From assembly GCF_035222485.1 (NCBI RefSeq), contig NC_085922.1:3177001-3241000 (forward strand): a DNA stretch of 64,000 nt, given 5' to 3'. The translations under genes were made by a program, and so were the position numbers. The notes beneath the pieces were generated by a model that worked only from the letters and a program-made list of their open reading frames with translations, did not search any database and was not told the origin of the DNA. The number at the start of each line of letters is the position of its first letter. Position 1 is the stretch's first letter. The DNA comes from Podospora pseudoanserina (lineage: Eukaryota; Ascomycota; Sordariomycetes; Sordariales; Podosporaceae). Of the stretch, positions 53,856 to 64,000 are shown in pieces.

Positions 53856-55921
53856 TTACATCTGCACCTCAACACGGCCCTCGGCGCCTGGAGGACCAGA
53901 CTGCTGGAGGGAAGGAAGAAGGTAGGTGATATCATCCCAAGGATGGCGGTAGAGGCCAGTGCGCAGTCTCTTCTGATCGAGGTAGTGGGCAATAAGACCA
54001 ATGCTGCGACCAAGAACAAAGAGACCGTTGAGCACACCCATGCCGAGGTAGTCCTCGGCCTCCTCGGCGGTGAAGGCACCGCAGTTTCTGACCAGGTCCA
54101 CGAAGCAGACGGCAATGCAGCCATCGACGTTGAGAATGAGGTTGTCCTTCTTGGAGGTGGTGACGGTCTCGACGGCGAGCGCATAGTCGAGAAGCTTGTG
54201 GTTGGGGAACTTGGCCTTGACGTACTCCTTGACGAGCTCCACACGCAAATCGGGGTTGTTGCGGGACTTGACACGGTGACCAATACCGGGAATGAGCTTG
54301 TTCGCCTTGCGCATGCTGTCGACGAACTCACGGGGGCTGAGGCCCTTGTCAAAGGCCTTGGTGAACTCCTCAGCGGCACCGTCAAGGGCACCGCCGAAAC
54401 GAGAACCGATGGTGAGGAGACCAGAGACGAGAGCGCTGATCAGGTCCTTACCGGCACGGGTGGTGATGATGGTGTTCATGGCACCCGACACGGCGGGGCC
54501 GTGGTCAGCGGTAAGCATGAGGACCATCTCCAAGAACTTGGAGGCGTATGGTGGGAGGCGGCGGCGGAACCACAGCAGAGACATGACACCACCGATACCG
54601 ATATCTTCCCTGAACACGTCTGAGATGGGCATACCAGCGTAGAGGAGTTCCTGGCCACGGTCATCGGAAATGGTGGAAATGAAGGCAGCGGGCTTGCGGA
54701 TGAGACCAAGCTCCTGGGCCCACGAGTAATCGATGGGGATCTTGGGCACAACGGGCTCGGGCTGGGGCTTGATGGTGCCCTCCTTGACGAGCTTCTCGTA
54801 CACCTGCCTAAGGAGAGCGGGCATGTCCTCGAAGGTCTCGGGGACGTAGAAACCGGCCTCCCTCATGCTCTCGTTCTTCATCTTGGCAGTTTCGAGCTGA
54901 GAATTGGCAAAGGCACCAGCGTGGCCGAACTGAACCTCAGTCTTGAACATGCTGGCGCAGGTACCGATAGCCCACGCGACAATGGGCTTGGTAATGATGC
55001 CCTGTTTGACGGCATCAATGACCTTGTACTCCTCGACACCACCGACCTCACCGAGGAGGACGAGGATCTTGCACCCAGGATCGGCCTGGTAACGCAAGAG
55101 GTGGTCAATGAAGGTGGTGCCGGGGTAACGATCACCACCAATGGCCACACCCTCGTAGACACCATCCGTGTTGTTGGCAATAATGTTGTTGAGCTCGTTG
55201 GACATGCCACCGGACTTGGAAACGTAGCCAACGGAACCCTTGCGGTAGAGCTTGGAAGCAACAATGTTGTCCATCATACCACCAGTGTTACCAATCTTGA
55301 AGCAGCCGGGCTTGATGCCACCGACGGTGGCAGGGCCGATAATGGTGACGCCCTTCTTCTTGGCAATGTGGGCGATCTCACGAGCACGCTGGAGGAAGCC
55401 AAACCGTCAGTCTCTCGACCAATCGCTGCTGAGACGAAAACACTTACACGCTCGGGGACACCCTCAGCAATGATGGCAATGGTCTTGATCTGGGGGTACT
55501 CCATCAGCTCCATGGTGGACTGGTAGACTGAGCGGGAGGAAGCAAAGTTGACAACGACATCAACATCGGGGTGCTTGGAAATGGCCTTGGGCACCTCCTG
55601 GTAGACCGGGAGAAGAGTCTCGCTGGTGCCCCAGTACATCTTGCTGACGAACTGGCCGCCGAATGTGTAGATGATGCCGGCGACGGAGGGGGTCGCCCGC
55701 TTGCAGATGAAGTCGAAATCGAGCATGCCCTGCACGGCGCGGGGCTGCATGCCGTAGACGAAGCATCTCGTCTTGTCGTTGAAGAGAGCGTGGGCGGGGA
55801 GAGGGCTCAGTGGCCTGCTGGGGGCAGCGAATCTGCGAATGTTGTCGTTGGCAGACAGACCGCCAGTTGGGTTGGAAGCACCATTCGCACCATTGGTGCC
55901 GTTGGAGGCAGCGGGAGACAT
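53856..55921 (-). CDS. ACL1: ATP-citrate lyase subunit 1 (ACL1)
   Basis: With ACL2 forms cytosolic ATP-citrate lyase, which splits citrate with CoA and ATP to acetyl-CoA and oxaloacetate for lipid synthesis and histone acetylation. Exons on the minus strand: 55921-55448 and 55388-53856 (668 aa); intron GTAAGT...CTCCAG. The N-terminal half is the CoA-binding/succinyl-CoA-synthetase alpha-like part: [40 protein letters not shown], and [20 protein letters not shown] with the phospho-histidine in the GHAGA motif. The C-terminal half is the citrate-synthase-like domain: [60 protein letters not shown]. Length and motifs match the fungal subunit equivalent to the C-terminal part of animal ACLY. Divergent from ACL2. 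Confidence 0.95.
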
Positions 55922-58112
55922 GGTGGGTTCTGTGTCTGTCTGGCTGTGAAGATGTGGGTTCTGTTGCCGTCTTGGAACAAGAGAAAAAGAAAACAGCAAG
56001 GAGGGGAGAAGGGAGGAGGGTGAGGGTGGTGATGGTGGAAATGTAGAAGGACAGAAAAGGAGAGAAAGGAGAAAGTGATTCTCTGAAAAGATGGAGAGGA
56101 GAGGTGGGTGGTGGCCGAGGTGGGTTGGATTTTGGGTGGGAGGTTTTTTGTCGGTCCTTGTGTCCCTCTCTCGTTGACGGGAACGGGCTCTCGGGGGGGG
56201 TTTACCTGCTACTCGAGAGCTGCAGGGCGTGAGGTGGGCGAGAGCTCCGCAGTTTAGTGAAGCAGTGCCCTGGCGACAGCTAGCTTGCTGGAATCCCAAG
56301 AAATGTTGCGGGCGCTAGCTGCAGCTAATTGGACCGCCACCAGGTCAACCATCCAACAAACACCGCCAGTTTCCCCAACTCTTTTTCGCACCCCCTGGTC
56401 GCATCACGTCCGATCGCCCAGCGGACTTTCACCAATTCCAGCCAGACCTGCGCTTTTCTGACCAGCGAACTTTGACAGCGGGCGGTCGAGGGTGGACCCC
56501 GCCGTCCCTTGGCAAGGTCTGGTGCGGCCCATGTACAGGTACCTGCGCGGCCCGGAGCCACCAGAGCCACAGCATGATCCGATCTTCGCTGGCACCAAGC
56601 CCCCGACACTCTTCCAAAATGTTCTTTATCATCATCAACAATCGACCGTGCTCCCATGATGAGACAGAGAGAGATCAAAGATGGGAGGAACATATGAGAC
56701 AGTCCTTCAAGGTCAAGGTCAACAGGCATGGCCTGCTGAACACGGTGCCGAGAACACTTGCCAGCGCGGGGTAACCTCCATAAGCTCTCCATAACCCACG
56801 TTCTCGAGAGATGGGATCAACTTTGATCTGACCTGGAGACGGTATGGAGACCGGGGCCCGATCGGCAACGGCGGGCGGGGACAGGAGAAGGTCGTAAAAG
56901 ATCCAGCTAATTTTTACAGGCACCCACGCACCCACACACAATCATACACATTGAACCAGGCCAAGGGCCGACCGAGCCGGACGTGTACACATGGCAGGCT
57001 GATGGCAGAACACCTGTTGCTGCTGTCGTGAGGAAAGGAAAAGAAAAGAAAAGAGACACCCGTCAGACCGTCAGGCTCGAGACAGGACAGGACAAGATGT
57101 CAGCCCGGGAGCCCGTGATACAGGATGACCCCAGGAGGACGGGAGCTGCTGTTCGGGGCCGGATGATCCCCAACACCCTCCGCCTTGCGGACACCGTGAT
57201 GCAGGGAATCCACAGCCGCAGACAGAGACTCAGACCTCGGCGAGATGCGCTGAGGTGAATGGAATATGGATGGCAGTTGGGGCATTGCCAGGGACGTATC
57301 GTATGCACCTTACTGCGCACACCTATTGCACGAACAGCACCTCAGATTCACGACGAGAAACCCCACTATCGTCGCAGTCAGGTAGCTCTGCGCCGCCTGC
57401 GTGCCTCCCGCAGGATCCAGAAACTCAAAACCATCGAGACTCAGTGATTTGAGGGTTGGTTCTCAAGGTGACGAGGGCGGAAAGAAAGGAGAGGGAGAGA
57501 GAGAGAGATGGAGAGACAGGACAGGATGGACAGAATGCAGGGTTCGGTCGGGTCCCCCCCCTCGACGGGGCTAGCTAGGTAGGCTTGGGAGCTGGAGGTG
57601 TCACCGAAGTATTGGTACCTCGGGTCCCTTGACCGCCCCCAGGACAATTGCCCCGCTTGGGTTCAACCCACCAACCCCAATGGTTTGGCTTGTTTTTGGC
57701 GGGCGGGACATCGGTACCTTTTTTCTGGCCCATCCCCCCCAACCCAAATCCCAAGGAAGCGACGGTCCCATTCCCTTGCGTGCCCGCCCAGAGCAACAAG
57801 TGAAAGAAGTTAGTTGCTGCTCGTTTTCCAAATCACTCTCCTTTTTTCGACATTCTCCTCCATCTCGTCCTCTCTCTCCCGGTGTCCTCATCCCTTTAAC
57901 GAATTGCCCCTCGTTTGAGCACTCGCCCAGTCCACCCACTCGGGAAGAAGCTTGGTAGCTCAATCAACTTTAGGTGAGCAACCCCTCGCATTCAATGCGT
58001 TTCCCGCCTCATCATCATCATCCTCCTCCTTCACTTTCACCGGGCCACAAAGCTGACCACTGCAAACTCTCAAGAAACAGAAGACGAAAGGAACAACCAC
58101 ACAACTCACATC
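55922..58112. promoter_or_regulatory. Bidirectional regulatory region of ACL1 and ACL2
   Basis: About 2.2 kb between the two divergent lyase genes, so both promoters and leaders lie here. Both ends are C/T-rich toward the starts (CTCTCC-type runs near 56030-56110 on the ACL1 side and 57835-57885 on the ACL2 side), typical of strongly expressed fungal genes. The open frames inside are short and overlapping. No individual regulator site can be proven by reading. Confidence 0.6.
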
Positions 58113-60096
58113 ATGTCGGCGAAAAGCATTCTCGAGGCCGATGGCAAGGCCATCATCAACTACCACCTCACTCGCGCCCCTGTGATCAAGCCCAGCACTC
58201 TCCCTCCCCCTACCAAGCACAACCCCCCTCCTAGACTCGCCTCTCTTCACTTTCCCGAGGACCAGGACGTCTCTACCGTTCTTGACCAGGCTGAGGTCAC
58301 ATACCCGTGGCTCCTCCAGTCGGATGCCAAGTTCGTTGCGAAGCCCGATCAGCTGATCAAGCGCCGTGGAAAGAGCGGTCTTCTCGCTCTCAACAAGACA
58401 TGGCCCGAGGCGAAGGCGTGGATCGCTGAGCGTGCTGGCAAGACACAGCAGGTTGAGCATGTCGAGGGTGTCCTCCGCCAATTCCTGGTCGAGCCCTTTG
58501 TGCCTCACCCCGCCAACACCGAATACTATATCAACGTAAGTGTGGCGCGTGCTGGTTGGTGTGTTTCGTAACGGAGGAATTTGGCGCTAACGAATCCCTT
58601 AGATCAACTCAGTCCGCGATGTAAGTTGGTTGTGTGCATCTCCAATTGAATGAAGCCAGGCTTGGCAAAACCCCAATCGCCAATCGGAAATCGTTGAGGG
58701 TGGTGTTGTCAACGCAGGATGCGGATGTTGAAAAATCGCATGGCAGATGAAGAAAACAAAGCCAGAATGCAAACACCGGGATTTTCTGGGGGTTTATAAT
58801 CTGCAGCGATCGTTCATGCCGGTCCTGGCGTTGCGGGCCGCCTGATACAGGCTACCGAGCCGGACGAGCGGAAGGCTAAACCAGGTTATGCTGTGGATCT
58901 GGCGCCATCAAAGTCTCACTTGCACCTGTTGCTTGTGCACGCCGCTCCAACACCGATGCAACTCCAAAAAGAAACCCATAACTGACCATGATATCAGGGC
59001 GACTGGATTCTCTTCACCCACGAGGGCGGTGTTGATGTTGGTGATGTCGACGAGAAGGCCGAGAAGATCCTCATTCCCGTGGATCTCTCCGAGTTCCCCT
59101 CCAACGAGGAGATTGCCGCTACTCTCCTGAAGAAGATCCCCAAGGGTCTTCACAATGTCCTGGTTGACTTCAGTAAGTTGACAAGTTTATCTTTTTTTTT
59201 TGGGGGGACTTATCTGCCGTGCATCTGCTTACCAAGAAACCCTAGTTGTCCGTCTCTATGCCGTCTATGTTGACTGCCAGTTCACATACATGGAGATCAA
59301 CCCCCTTGTGGTCATTCCCAACGAGGATGCCACCTCCGCCAGCGTTCACTTCTTGGACTTGGCTGCCAAGCTCGATCAGACTGCCGACTTCGAGTGCGGT
59401 GTGAAGTGGGCCATTGCCAGATCGCCAGCTGCTCTCGGCATCACTGCCCCATCATCAGCCAACGGTTCCGTCAACATTGATGCCGGTCCCCCAATCGAGT
59501 TCCCTGCTCCCTTCGGCCGTGAGCTCAGCAAGGAGGAGGCTTACATCGCTGAGCTTGACGCGAAGACTGGCGCATCCCTCAAGCTTACCGTCCTCAACCC
59601 CAACGGCAGAATCTGGACTCTGGTCGCTGGTGGTGGTGCTTCCGTCGTCTACGCCGATGCCATTGCCTCTGCTGGTTTCGCCGACGAGCTTGCCAACTAT
59701 GGTGAGTACTCTGGTGCTCCCACCGAGTCCCAGACCTACCACTATGCCCGCACTGTCCTCGACCTTATGCTCCGTGCGCCATTGAGCGACAAGGGCAAGG
59801 TCCTGTTCATCGGTGGTGGTATTGCCAACTTCACCAACGTTGCCTCCACCTTCAAGGGTGTGATCAAGGCCCTCAGAGAGTACGCCAAGGCTCTCAACGA
59901 GCACAACGTCCAGATCTGGGTCCGTCGTGCCGGCCCCAACTACCAGGAGGGTCTCAAGAACATGAAGGCCGCGACACAAGAACTCGGCCTCCAGGCCAAG
60001 ATCTTCGGCCCCGAGATGCACGTCAGCGGTATCGTGCCCCTTGCCCTCATCCCCGGCAAGTGGGAGGCTGCCGGTATCGAGGAGTTCAAGGCTTAA
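58113..60096 (+). CDS. ACL2: ATP-citrate lyase subunit 2 (ACL2)
   Basis: ATP-grasp/citrate-binding subunit of cytosolic ATP-citrate lyase. Exons 58113-58535, 58603-58620 (18 nt), 58998-59172 and 59246-60096 (488 aa). The tiny second exon encodes INSVRD and links [15 protein letters not shown] to [20 protein letters not shown], a conserved stretch. The N-terminal ATP-grasp fold contains [40 protein letters not shown] and EINPLVV. The C-terminal part has [60 protein letters not shown] and [17 protein letters not shown]. Introns start GTAAGT and end CTTAG, ATCAG and CCTAG. The second is 377 bp, long for this genome. Codon bias is strong, as expected for an abundant enzyme. Confidence 0.95.
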
Positions 60097-61377
60097 ATGT
60101 TTCAGTATGAACGTCATGATAAAAAATTCATTTTGAGGACCTAGATAGCACCCTTCCATGTCTATCCAGTCTCTTCTCTGCCGTGTTCTTCTGTTTTCTT
60201 TTTTTGTAATTGGGGCGCATCTTTCATGCCGGGTGGGCGGGAAGGAGGGGAGAACGGATAAGAATGGAAAGGGAAACGGTTCTGTTTATTTGTCACAAAC
60301 CCCTTTGTTTAGAAAGTATAATAAAACGAGGAAGCGCTATGTAGTGTAGCTAGTTGCTGCTGTTTTTGTTTTGGGATCTTTCTGTTGTTTGGCTGGCAAG
60401 CTAGATGGAGCGGAAAAGTTGAAATACGTACGCTTCCTAGTGTTTGTTTGGTTTGCTTTGCTGTGGTGTTTGATTTGGTCATTGATCCATAGTTTGCGAG
60501 GCATTGAATAGTTAGATTTGGTTCTCATATTTGAAACCAAGATTCCCTGAGGCTTGAATGTGAAAGATGTTGTCGAGTGCCAGACTAATGCCTAGGTTTT
60601 ATAAATTCAAGGGAACCGAGAATGTTTGGATGGGCCCAAGGTCAGCCAAAAGTGTCTCTCCTTGTTCTCTGAACCATGTGAATACACACCTTTTGCACCC
60701 ACGACCCCATATCAGGGTCTCAATAAGAGAACTGTAAATAAACAAGGTTAGGTTGAAAACGTAAGATATGATTCAGGCACACCACAACAAAAGACAGGGC
60801 AGTGAGCATGACAGCCAAGTAGGGGGTACGGTACACATGATATACATTCTTTCTTCCTCTTCTTCTACTCTAAACCAACACGGCTCGTTACCAGAATCAT
60901 CATCTTTAAAATCTCCCCAGGCAATTTTAACTTGCTTTTGTGCAACCTCCATTTCCAACCGCCGCCACCATCAGAAATATCGACAAAATCCCCCTTCATA
61001 CAACAGAAAACCAACCACTCCACCACAACTTGCAGAAAAGAAATATATACAACAAACCACCCTCATCCAACCCCTCTATCAACCAGGCTCCACGCTTCAA
61101 AAAGAAAACAACGGCGCAAAACAGGGGTATCATACGGTGTGTGCTCCCATCGTTTTTTTTTTTCAACTTGTGTTTTGTGCCAGAGAGAAGAAAAGAAAAA
61201 ACACACCAAGCATTAGATACAAACAACTTCCTGCTCCTCCTCCTCCTCCTCCTCTAAAAAAACCAACTATACCACACACACACACACACACACACACACA
61301 ACAGGTATCATCATAGCCGACCAAAAGTTTCCACCAAAAAAAAAGCCAAACAAACATGATGACAGGTTAAATCCACT
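60097..61377. other. Convergent 3' region with CA repeat
   Basis: About 1.3 kb between ACL2 and the GH72 gene. It has AATAAAA near 60320, A/C-rich sequence, a CTC run (61233-61255) and a CA run (61272-61301). Only short repeat-driven frames; no gene. Confidence 0.5.
61272..61301. repeat. (CA)n microsatellite
   Basis: About 15 CA units downstream of the GH72 gene, probably in its 3' UTR. Confidence 0.9.
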
Positions 61378-62978
61378 TTAGAAAGCAGCAACCAAAGCAG
61401 CAACACCCATCACGAGAGCCAAGACACCGCCACTGACCCCATGGCCAGCAGCGCTGTTCTCCTTGTCATCACCATTACCACCGTTGGTGCTGCCCTGCGA
61501 GCCGGAAGATCCAGAAGACCCAGACCCAGCGCTGAGGTTAGCAGTGTTGGAACCGGGGGCTGTTATTATCTCACATGTCAGCGAACAAAACTCAAGACAA
61601 GGTTTGGAGACGGGGAAAGAAAAAGGAAACCCACCATTAACCTCATCATCCGCCAAAGGCTTAACAGCCAAATCCTTAATCACCGTCCCGTCCGCGTTCC
61701 GAACCTCATACTTGACCTTCCAGTCCTTGATCTCCACCAGCTTCCCCGCCTTCGGCTTGTTCTCAATCCCATTGTCAATCATCTCCTTCGCCCCCGGAGG
61801 CAGCACCGGCAGTGTAAAGTTGTTCTGGAACCCATCAACCGTGATCAGTTTCGGACTGCAGCTCACCGGCTTAGGCGTGCTGCCCTTTGGCTTCAAGCTC
61901 TGCAGCTTCTTAAAGTCAAGCTTCGCATACTGATCCCGGAGAGAGTAGAAATCGCTCATCAGGGTAGCCGGGCCCTCCTCGGTCATGTTGACAAGGCCGT
62001 AGTTGTTAGGCTCCTGGGTGTACTCGTACACGATACCGCCGGCAAAAACGTCGTACATGTCCGGGCCGTAAATGCTGCCGATCTCGGTGAAGATGCGAGG
62101 GGAGGGGGTGTTGCACCCAAACTCGGAAAAGAAGATGGGCACGGGGGTGTTTTCAAAGCCCTCCACCAGCTTGTCAAACGACGACTCCGTAAAGGACGAG
62201 TCGCCGCACCAAGAGTACGAGTTGAGCGCAAAGAGGTCGCCCATCGACATGTCGTCCTTGTCGCCCTGAAGCGAGCAGGTAAAGTAGTTGAACGAATCCC
62301 ACAGAACCTCGCGCACATCAGCGGCAGAGTAACCCACGGGGATCTTGCGGTCAGACCAGTTCTTGATGTAATTCTTCAAGTCGCGAGTGACCGCACGGAC
62401 GTAGGAAGGAACAAACTCGGTCGTCTCCTCCTTGTCAATGACCTCGTTTCCGGAGAAGAAAGCCAAGGTGTTGGGGTAGTCCTTGAAGGCCTCGACGACG
62501 GCGAAGGTGCGGTTGAGGTACGAGGCGTAGTACGACTTGTAGACCTCAAACGAGGTCAGGGCCTCGCCCGGCATGGGGGAGTTGACGTCGAGGAGCATGT
62601 ACATCCCCGCGGCGTTGAAGATGGAGACGCACTCGTCGTGGTTGAGGTCGGGGTTGAGGTTGTAGACCCGGATGGCGTTGACGCCGAGGATCTGGAGGAG
62701 GGCGGCGTCGCGCATGCAGACGTCCGGGTCCGAGAGGGGGTCGCGCTTCTTCTTGGGGTCGTATCCCGCCGAGCCGCCGGGCTGGTAGGCCATGCCGACG
62801 ATTTGGAAGCGGTTGCCGGTTTTGGGGTTGACGAAGTCCTGGCCCTTTACCTCGAGGGGCTGGAGGGCGGCGACGGCGGTGGCGCCGAGCGCCAGGAGCG
62901 CGGATTGCATCTGTTGCGAGAGGTCAGCATGGCGGCTTCGGCGAGAGACGGTAGGCAGACAGAGAGACGCACAAGCAT
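61378..62978 (-). CDS. GPI-anchored beta-1,3-glucanosyltransferase (GH72, GEL/GAS family)
   Basis: Elongates and branches beta-1,3-glucan in the cell wall from the outer face of the plasma membrane. Main exons 62910-61635 and 61559-61378; the intron is 75 bp (GTGGGT...AACAG), a multiple of three with no stop. A first exon ATG-CTT (62978-62973) with intron 62911-62972 (GTGCGT...CTGACC...AACAG) is likely and adds two residues; otherwise ATG 62910 starts the protein (485 aa). Signal peptide ALLALGATAVAALQP. The GH72 domain carries the acid/base Glu in FFSGNEVID (about residue 157) and the nucleophile Glu in FFSEFGCNTP (about 262). Later come WKVKYEVRNADGT-type sequence, a Ser/Gly/Asn-rich linker and a hydrophobic tail (GGVLALVMGVAALVAAF) for GPI attachment. 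No cysteine-rich CBM43 module, so it is the GH72-minus type. Confidence 0.92.
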
Positions 62979-64000
62979 GGTTGCGGGGGCTTTAGCAACT
63001 ATTACTGAGACAGGTTGGGTTTGAAAGGTTGAAACTCGGAAAAGTTGGAATGTGGTGGTTAGAAAACTTGGTTGTTGGGGTTTTGTCTGCGCGCGCGTGG
63101 AGCGAGTACGAGCAAAACAAGATGCTCAAAGTAAATAGTGGTTCAAAATGTTGTGTCAAAGGAGTGACTAGAATGACAGGAAGGCCCGTTCCTGCCAGTT
63201 GGTATGCAAGATGGTTTTGACCTGAAGAGGCTGGCTTGGTTCCCAACAACGGAAACACGAGATGGTGGCTCAGGAGGAGAAGCAGGTCGCAGAAAACAAC
63301 ACGGGGAAGGGGCAACATCTTGAAGGAAAGCCAGCCCCCGGTGATGCGAGCCAGGTTGGGCCTAGCGGCACAAGATGGCAGCCCCCACAGGTACCACAGC
63401 TTCAGGGGGGGTTGACTTTCACTTCATTGGCTGTTCACCGCCTGTCCTGGAGCCGCTCAGGGGTTCTTGTGCTGGAGCTAGGCCTCTTTTTTGTCGAGAT
63501 TGAGTTATTACGGGTTCAATTTATGCTCTACCTAGGCCGTAATGTCGATGGCTCTCCGCAATGAAAAATGACTGTGACCTGACTGTGCACCACCTGCTCG
63601 TATCGAGAGAGCAAAGTCGGTGAGCGGCACAAACCGAGAACAGATCTTCAGGGTCCCCCGTTTAACCTTTTCTTACCCCTCGTCCGAAGGAACACATCAT
63701 GAAGTCAGAATGCGGCACCTGGAGAAGTTGACGCCGGCCAAGCAATTGTGCAGATCGTTTTTCTTTTGATATCAAAACCGTTGGGACAGAAGCCGTTTCT
63801 CTCGACACGTTGCGAATCTCCACTTGCCGAGCGTTTCACTTGGTCTTGGAGCGGCGTCTCAGAATGAAGCGGCAGCAGGGTGCTGATTGGCTTGTCTTTG
63901 CTTCGAGAAGATCGCCTTGTGAGCTTTTGTCCATCGCCGGTCGTGATCTCAGTTATCAATTCAAGATGAGTTGATGAGATGAGATGAGATGAGAGGAACA
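62979..64000. other. Upstream region of GH72 gene to right edge, no gene supported
   Basis: About 1 kb. It contains the GH72 promoter and short frames on both strands without domains. The edge ends in a GATGA pentamer run (63968-63994). Confidence 0.5.
63968..63994. repeat. (GATGA)n repeat at right edge
   Basis: Four to five GATGA units close to the window end. Confidence 0.8.

Noticed and set aside
58640-58990. snoRNA in the long ACL2 intron
   Set aside because: CTGA and a loose ATGA-type box exist, but there is no proper C/D pair with a closing stem and no H/ACA fold I could support.
61441-63024. 527-codon open frame antisense to the GH72 gene
   Set aside because: Same codon-bias shadow. 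The GH72 protein on the other strand has catalytic motifs, signal peptide and GPI tail.

Overview
This window looks like nuclear DNA of a filamentous ascomycete, most likely a Sordariomycete of the Sordariales type. The reasons are short GT-AG introns (mostly 45-75 bp) with CTAAC/CTGAC-like branch sites, C/G-rich third codon positions, Pezizomycotina-type Zn2Cys6 regulators, a GEL/GAS glucanosyltransferase, and an adjacent divergent pair of ATP-citrate lyase genes, an arrangement known in this group. No rRNA, tRNA, CRISPR array or large transposon was seen. Exon boundaries below come from splice-site reading and reading-frame logic, not from transcripts.

Layout. 0-6.9 kb: a partial unknown gene running off the left edge (-), then a large Ras-like/RasGEF protein (+). 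10.5-14 kb: a Zn2Cys6 factor with long low-complexity tracts (+). 17.4-22 kb: a phenol-2-monooxygenase-like flavoprotein (+) convergent with a second Zn2Cys6 factor (-). 25.4-30.2 kb: a single-pass cysteine-rich membrane protein and a small secreted protein (both +). 30.9-40.9 kb, the densest part: NDC1 nucleoporin (-), a Pep12-like syntaxin (+), a COX18/OXA1-type mitochondrial insertase (-), ALG11 mannosyltransferase (+) and a TRM2-like tRNA m5U methyltransferase (+). 41-46.6 kb: two inner-kinetochore genes, a CENP-Q/Fta7-like protein with about 13 AT-hook-like cores (-) and a Cnl2/NKP2 protein (-), flanking a thioredoxin-like membrane protein (+). A 237-bp MITE-like inverted-repeat element lies at about 45.7-45.9 kb. 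47.3-49.9 kb: the EAF3/MRG15 chromatin gene (+), whose 1.44-kb intron contains an unknown 231-codon open frame. 51.2-52.4 kb: mitochondrial ribosomal protein uL30m (-) and a doubtful small gene (+). 53.8-60.1 kb: ACL1 (-) and ACL2 (+), the two subunits of cytosolic ATP-citrate lyase, sharing a 2.2-kb intergenic region. 61.4-63 kb: a GPI-anchored GH72 beta-1,3-glucanosyltransferase (-).

The genes are mostly housekeeping and do not form a pathway cluster. The functional pairings that stand out are ACL1/ACL2 (one enzyme, divergent promoter) and the two CCAN kinetochore genes 3 kb apart. Head-to-head pairs also occur at NDC1/syntaxin and COX18/ALG11.

The most unusual points are: the open frame nested in the EAF3 intron, whose own splice donor is in phase with the MRG exon; the MITE-like element; a GC-AG intron and an open tail after the stop in EAF3; 13- and 10-nt exons splitting a zinc cluster; a coding exon consisting of only the start codon; and frame breaks in three genes that sit in G/C or trinucleotide runs and so may be assembly indels.
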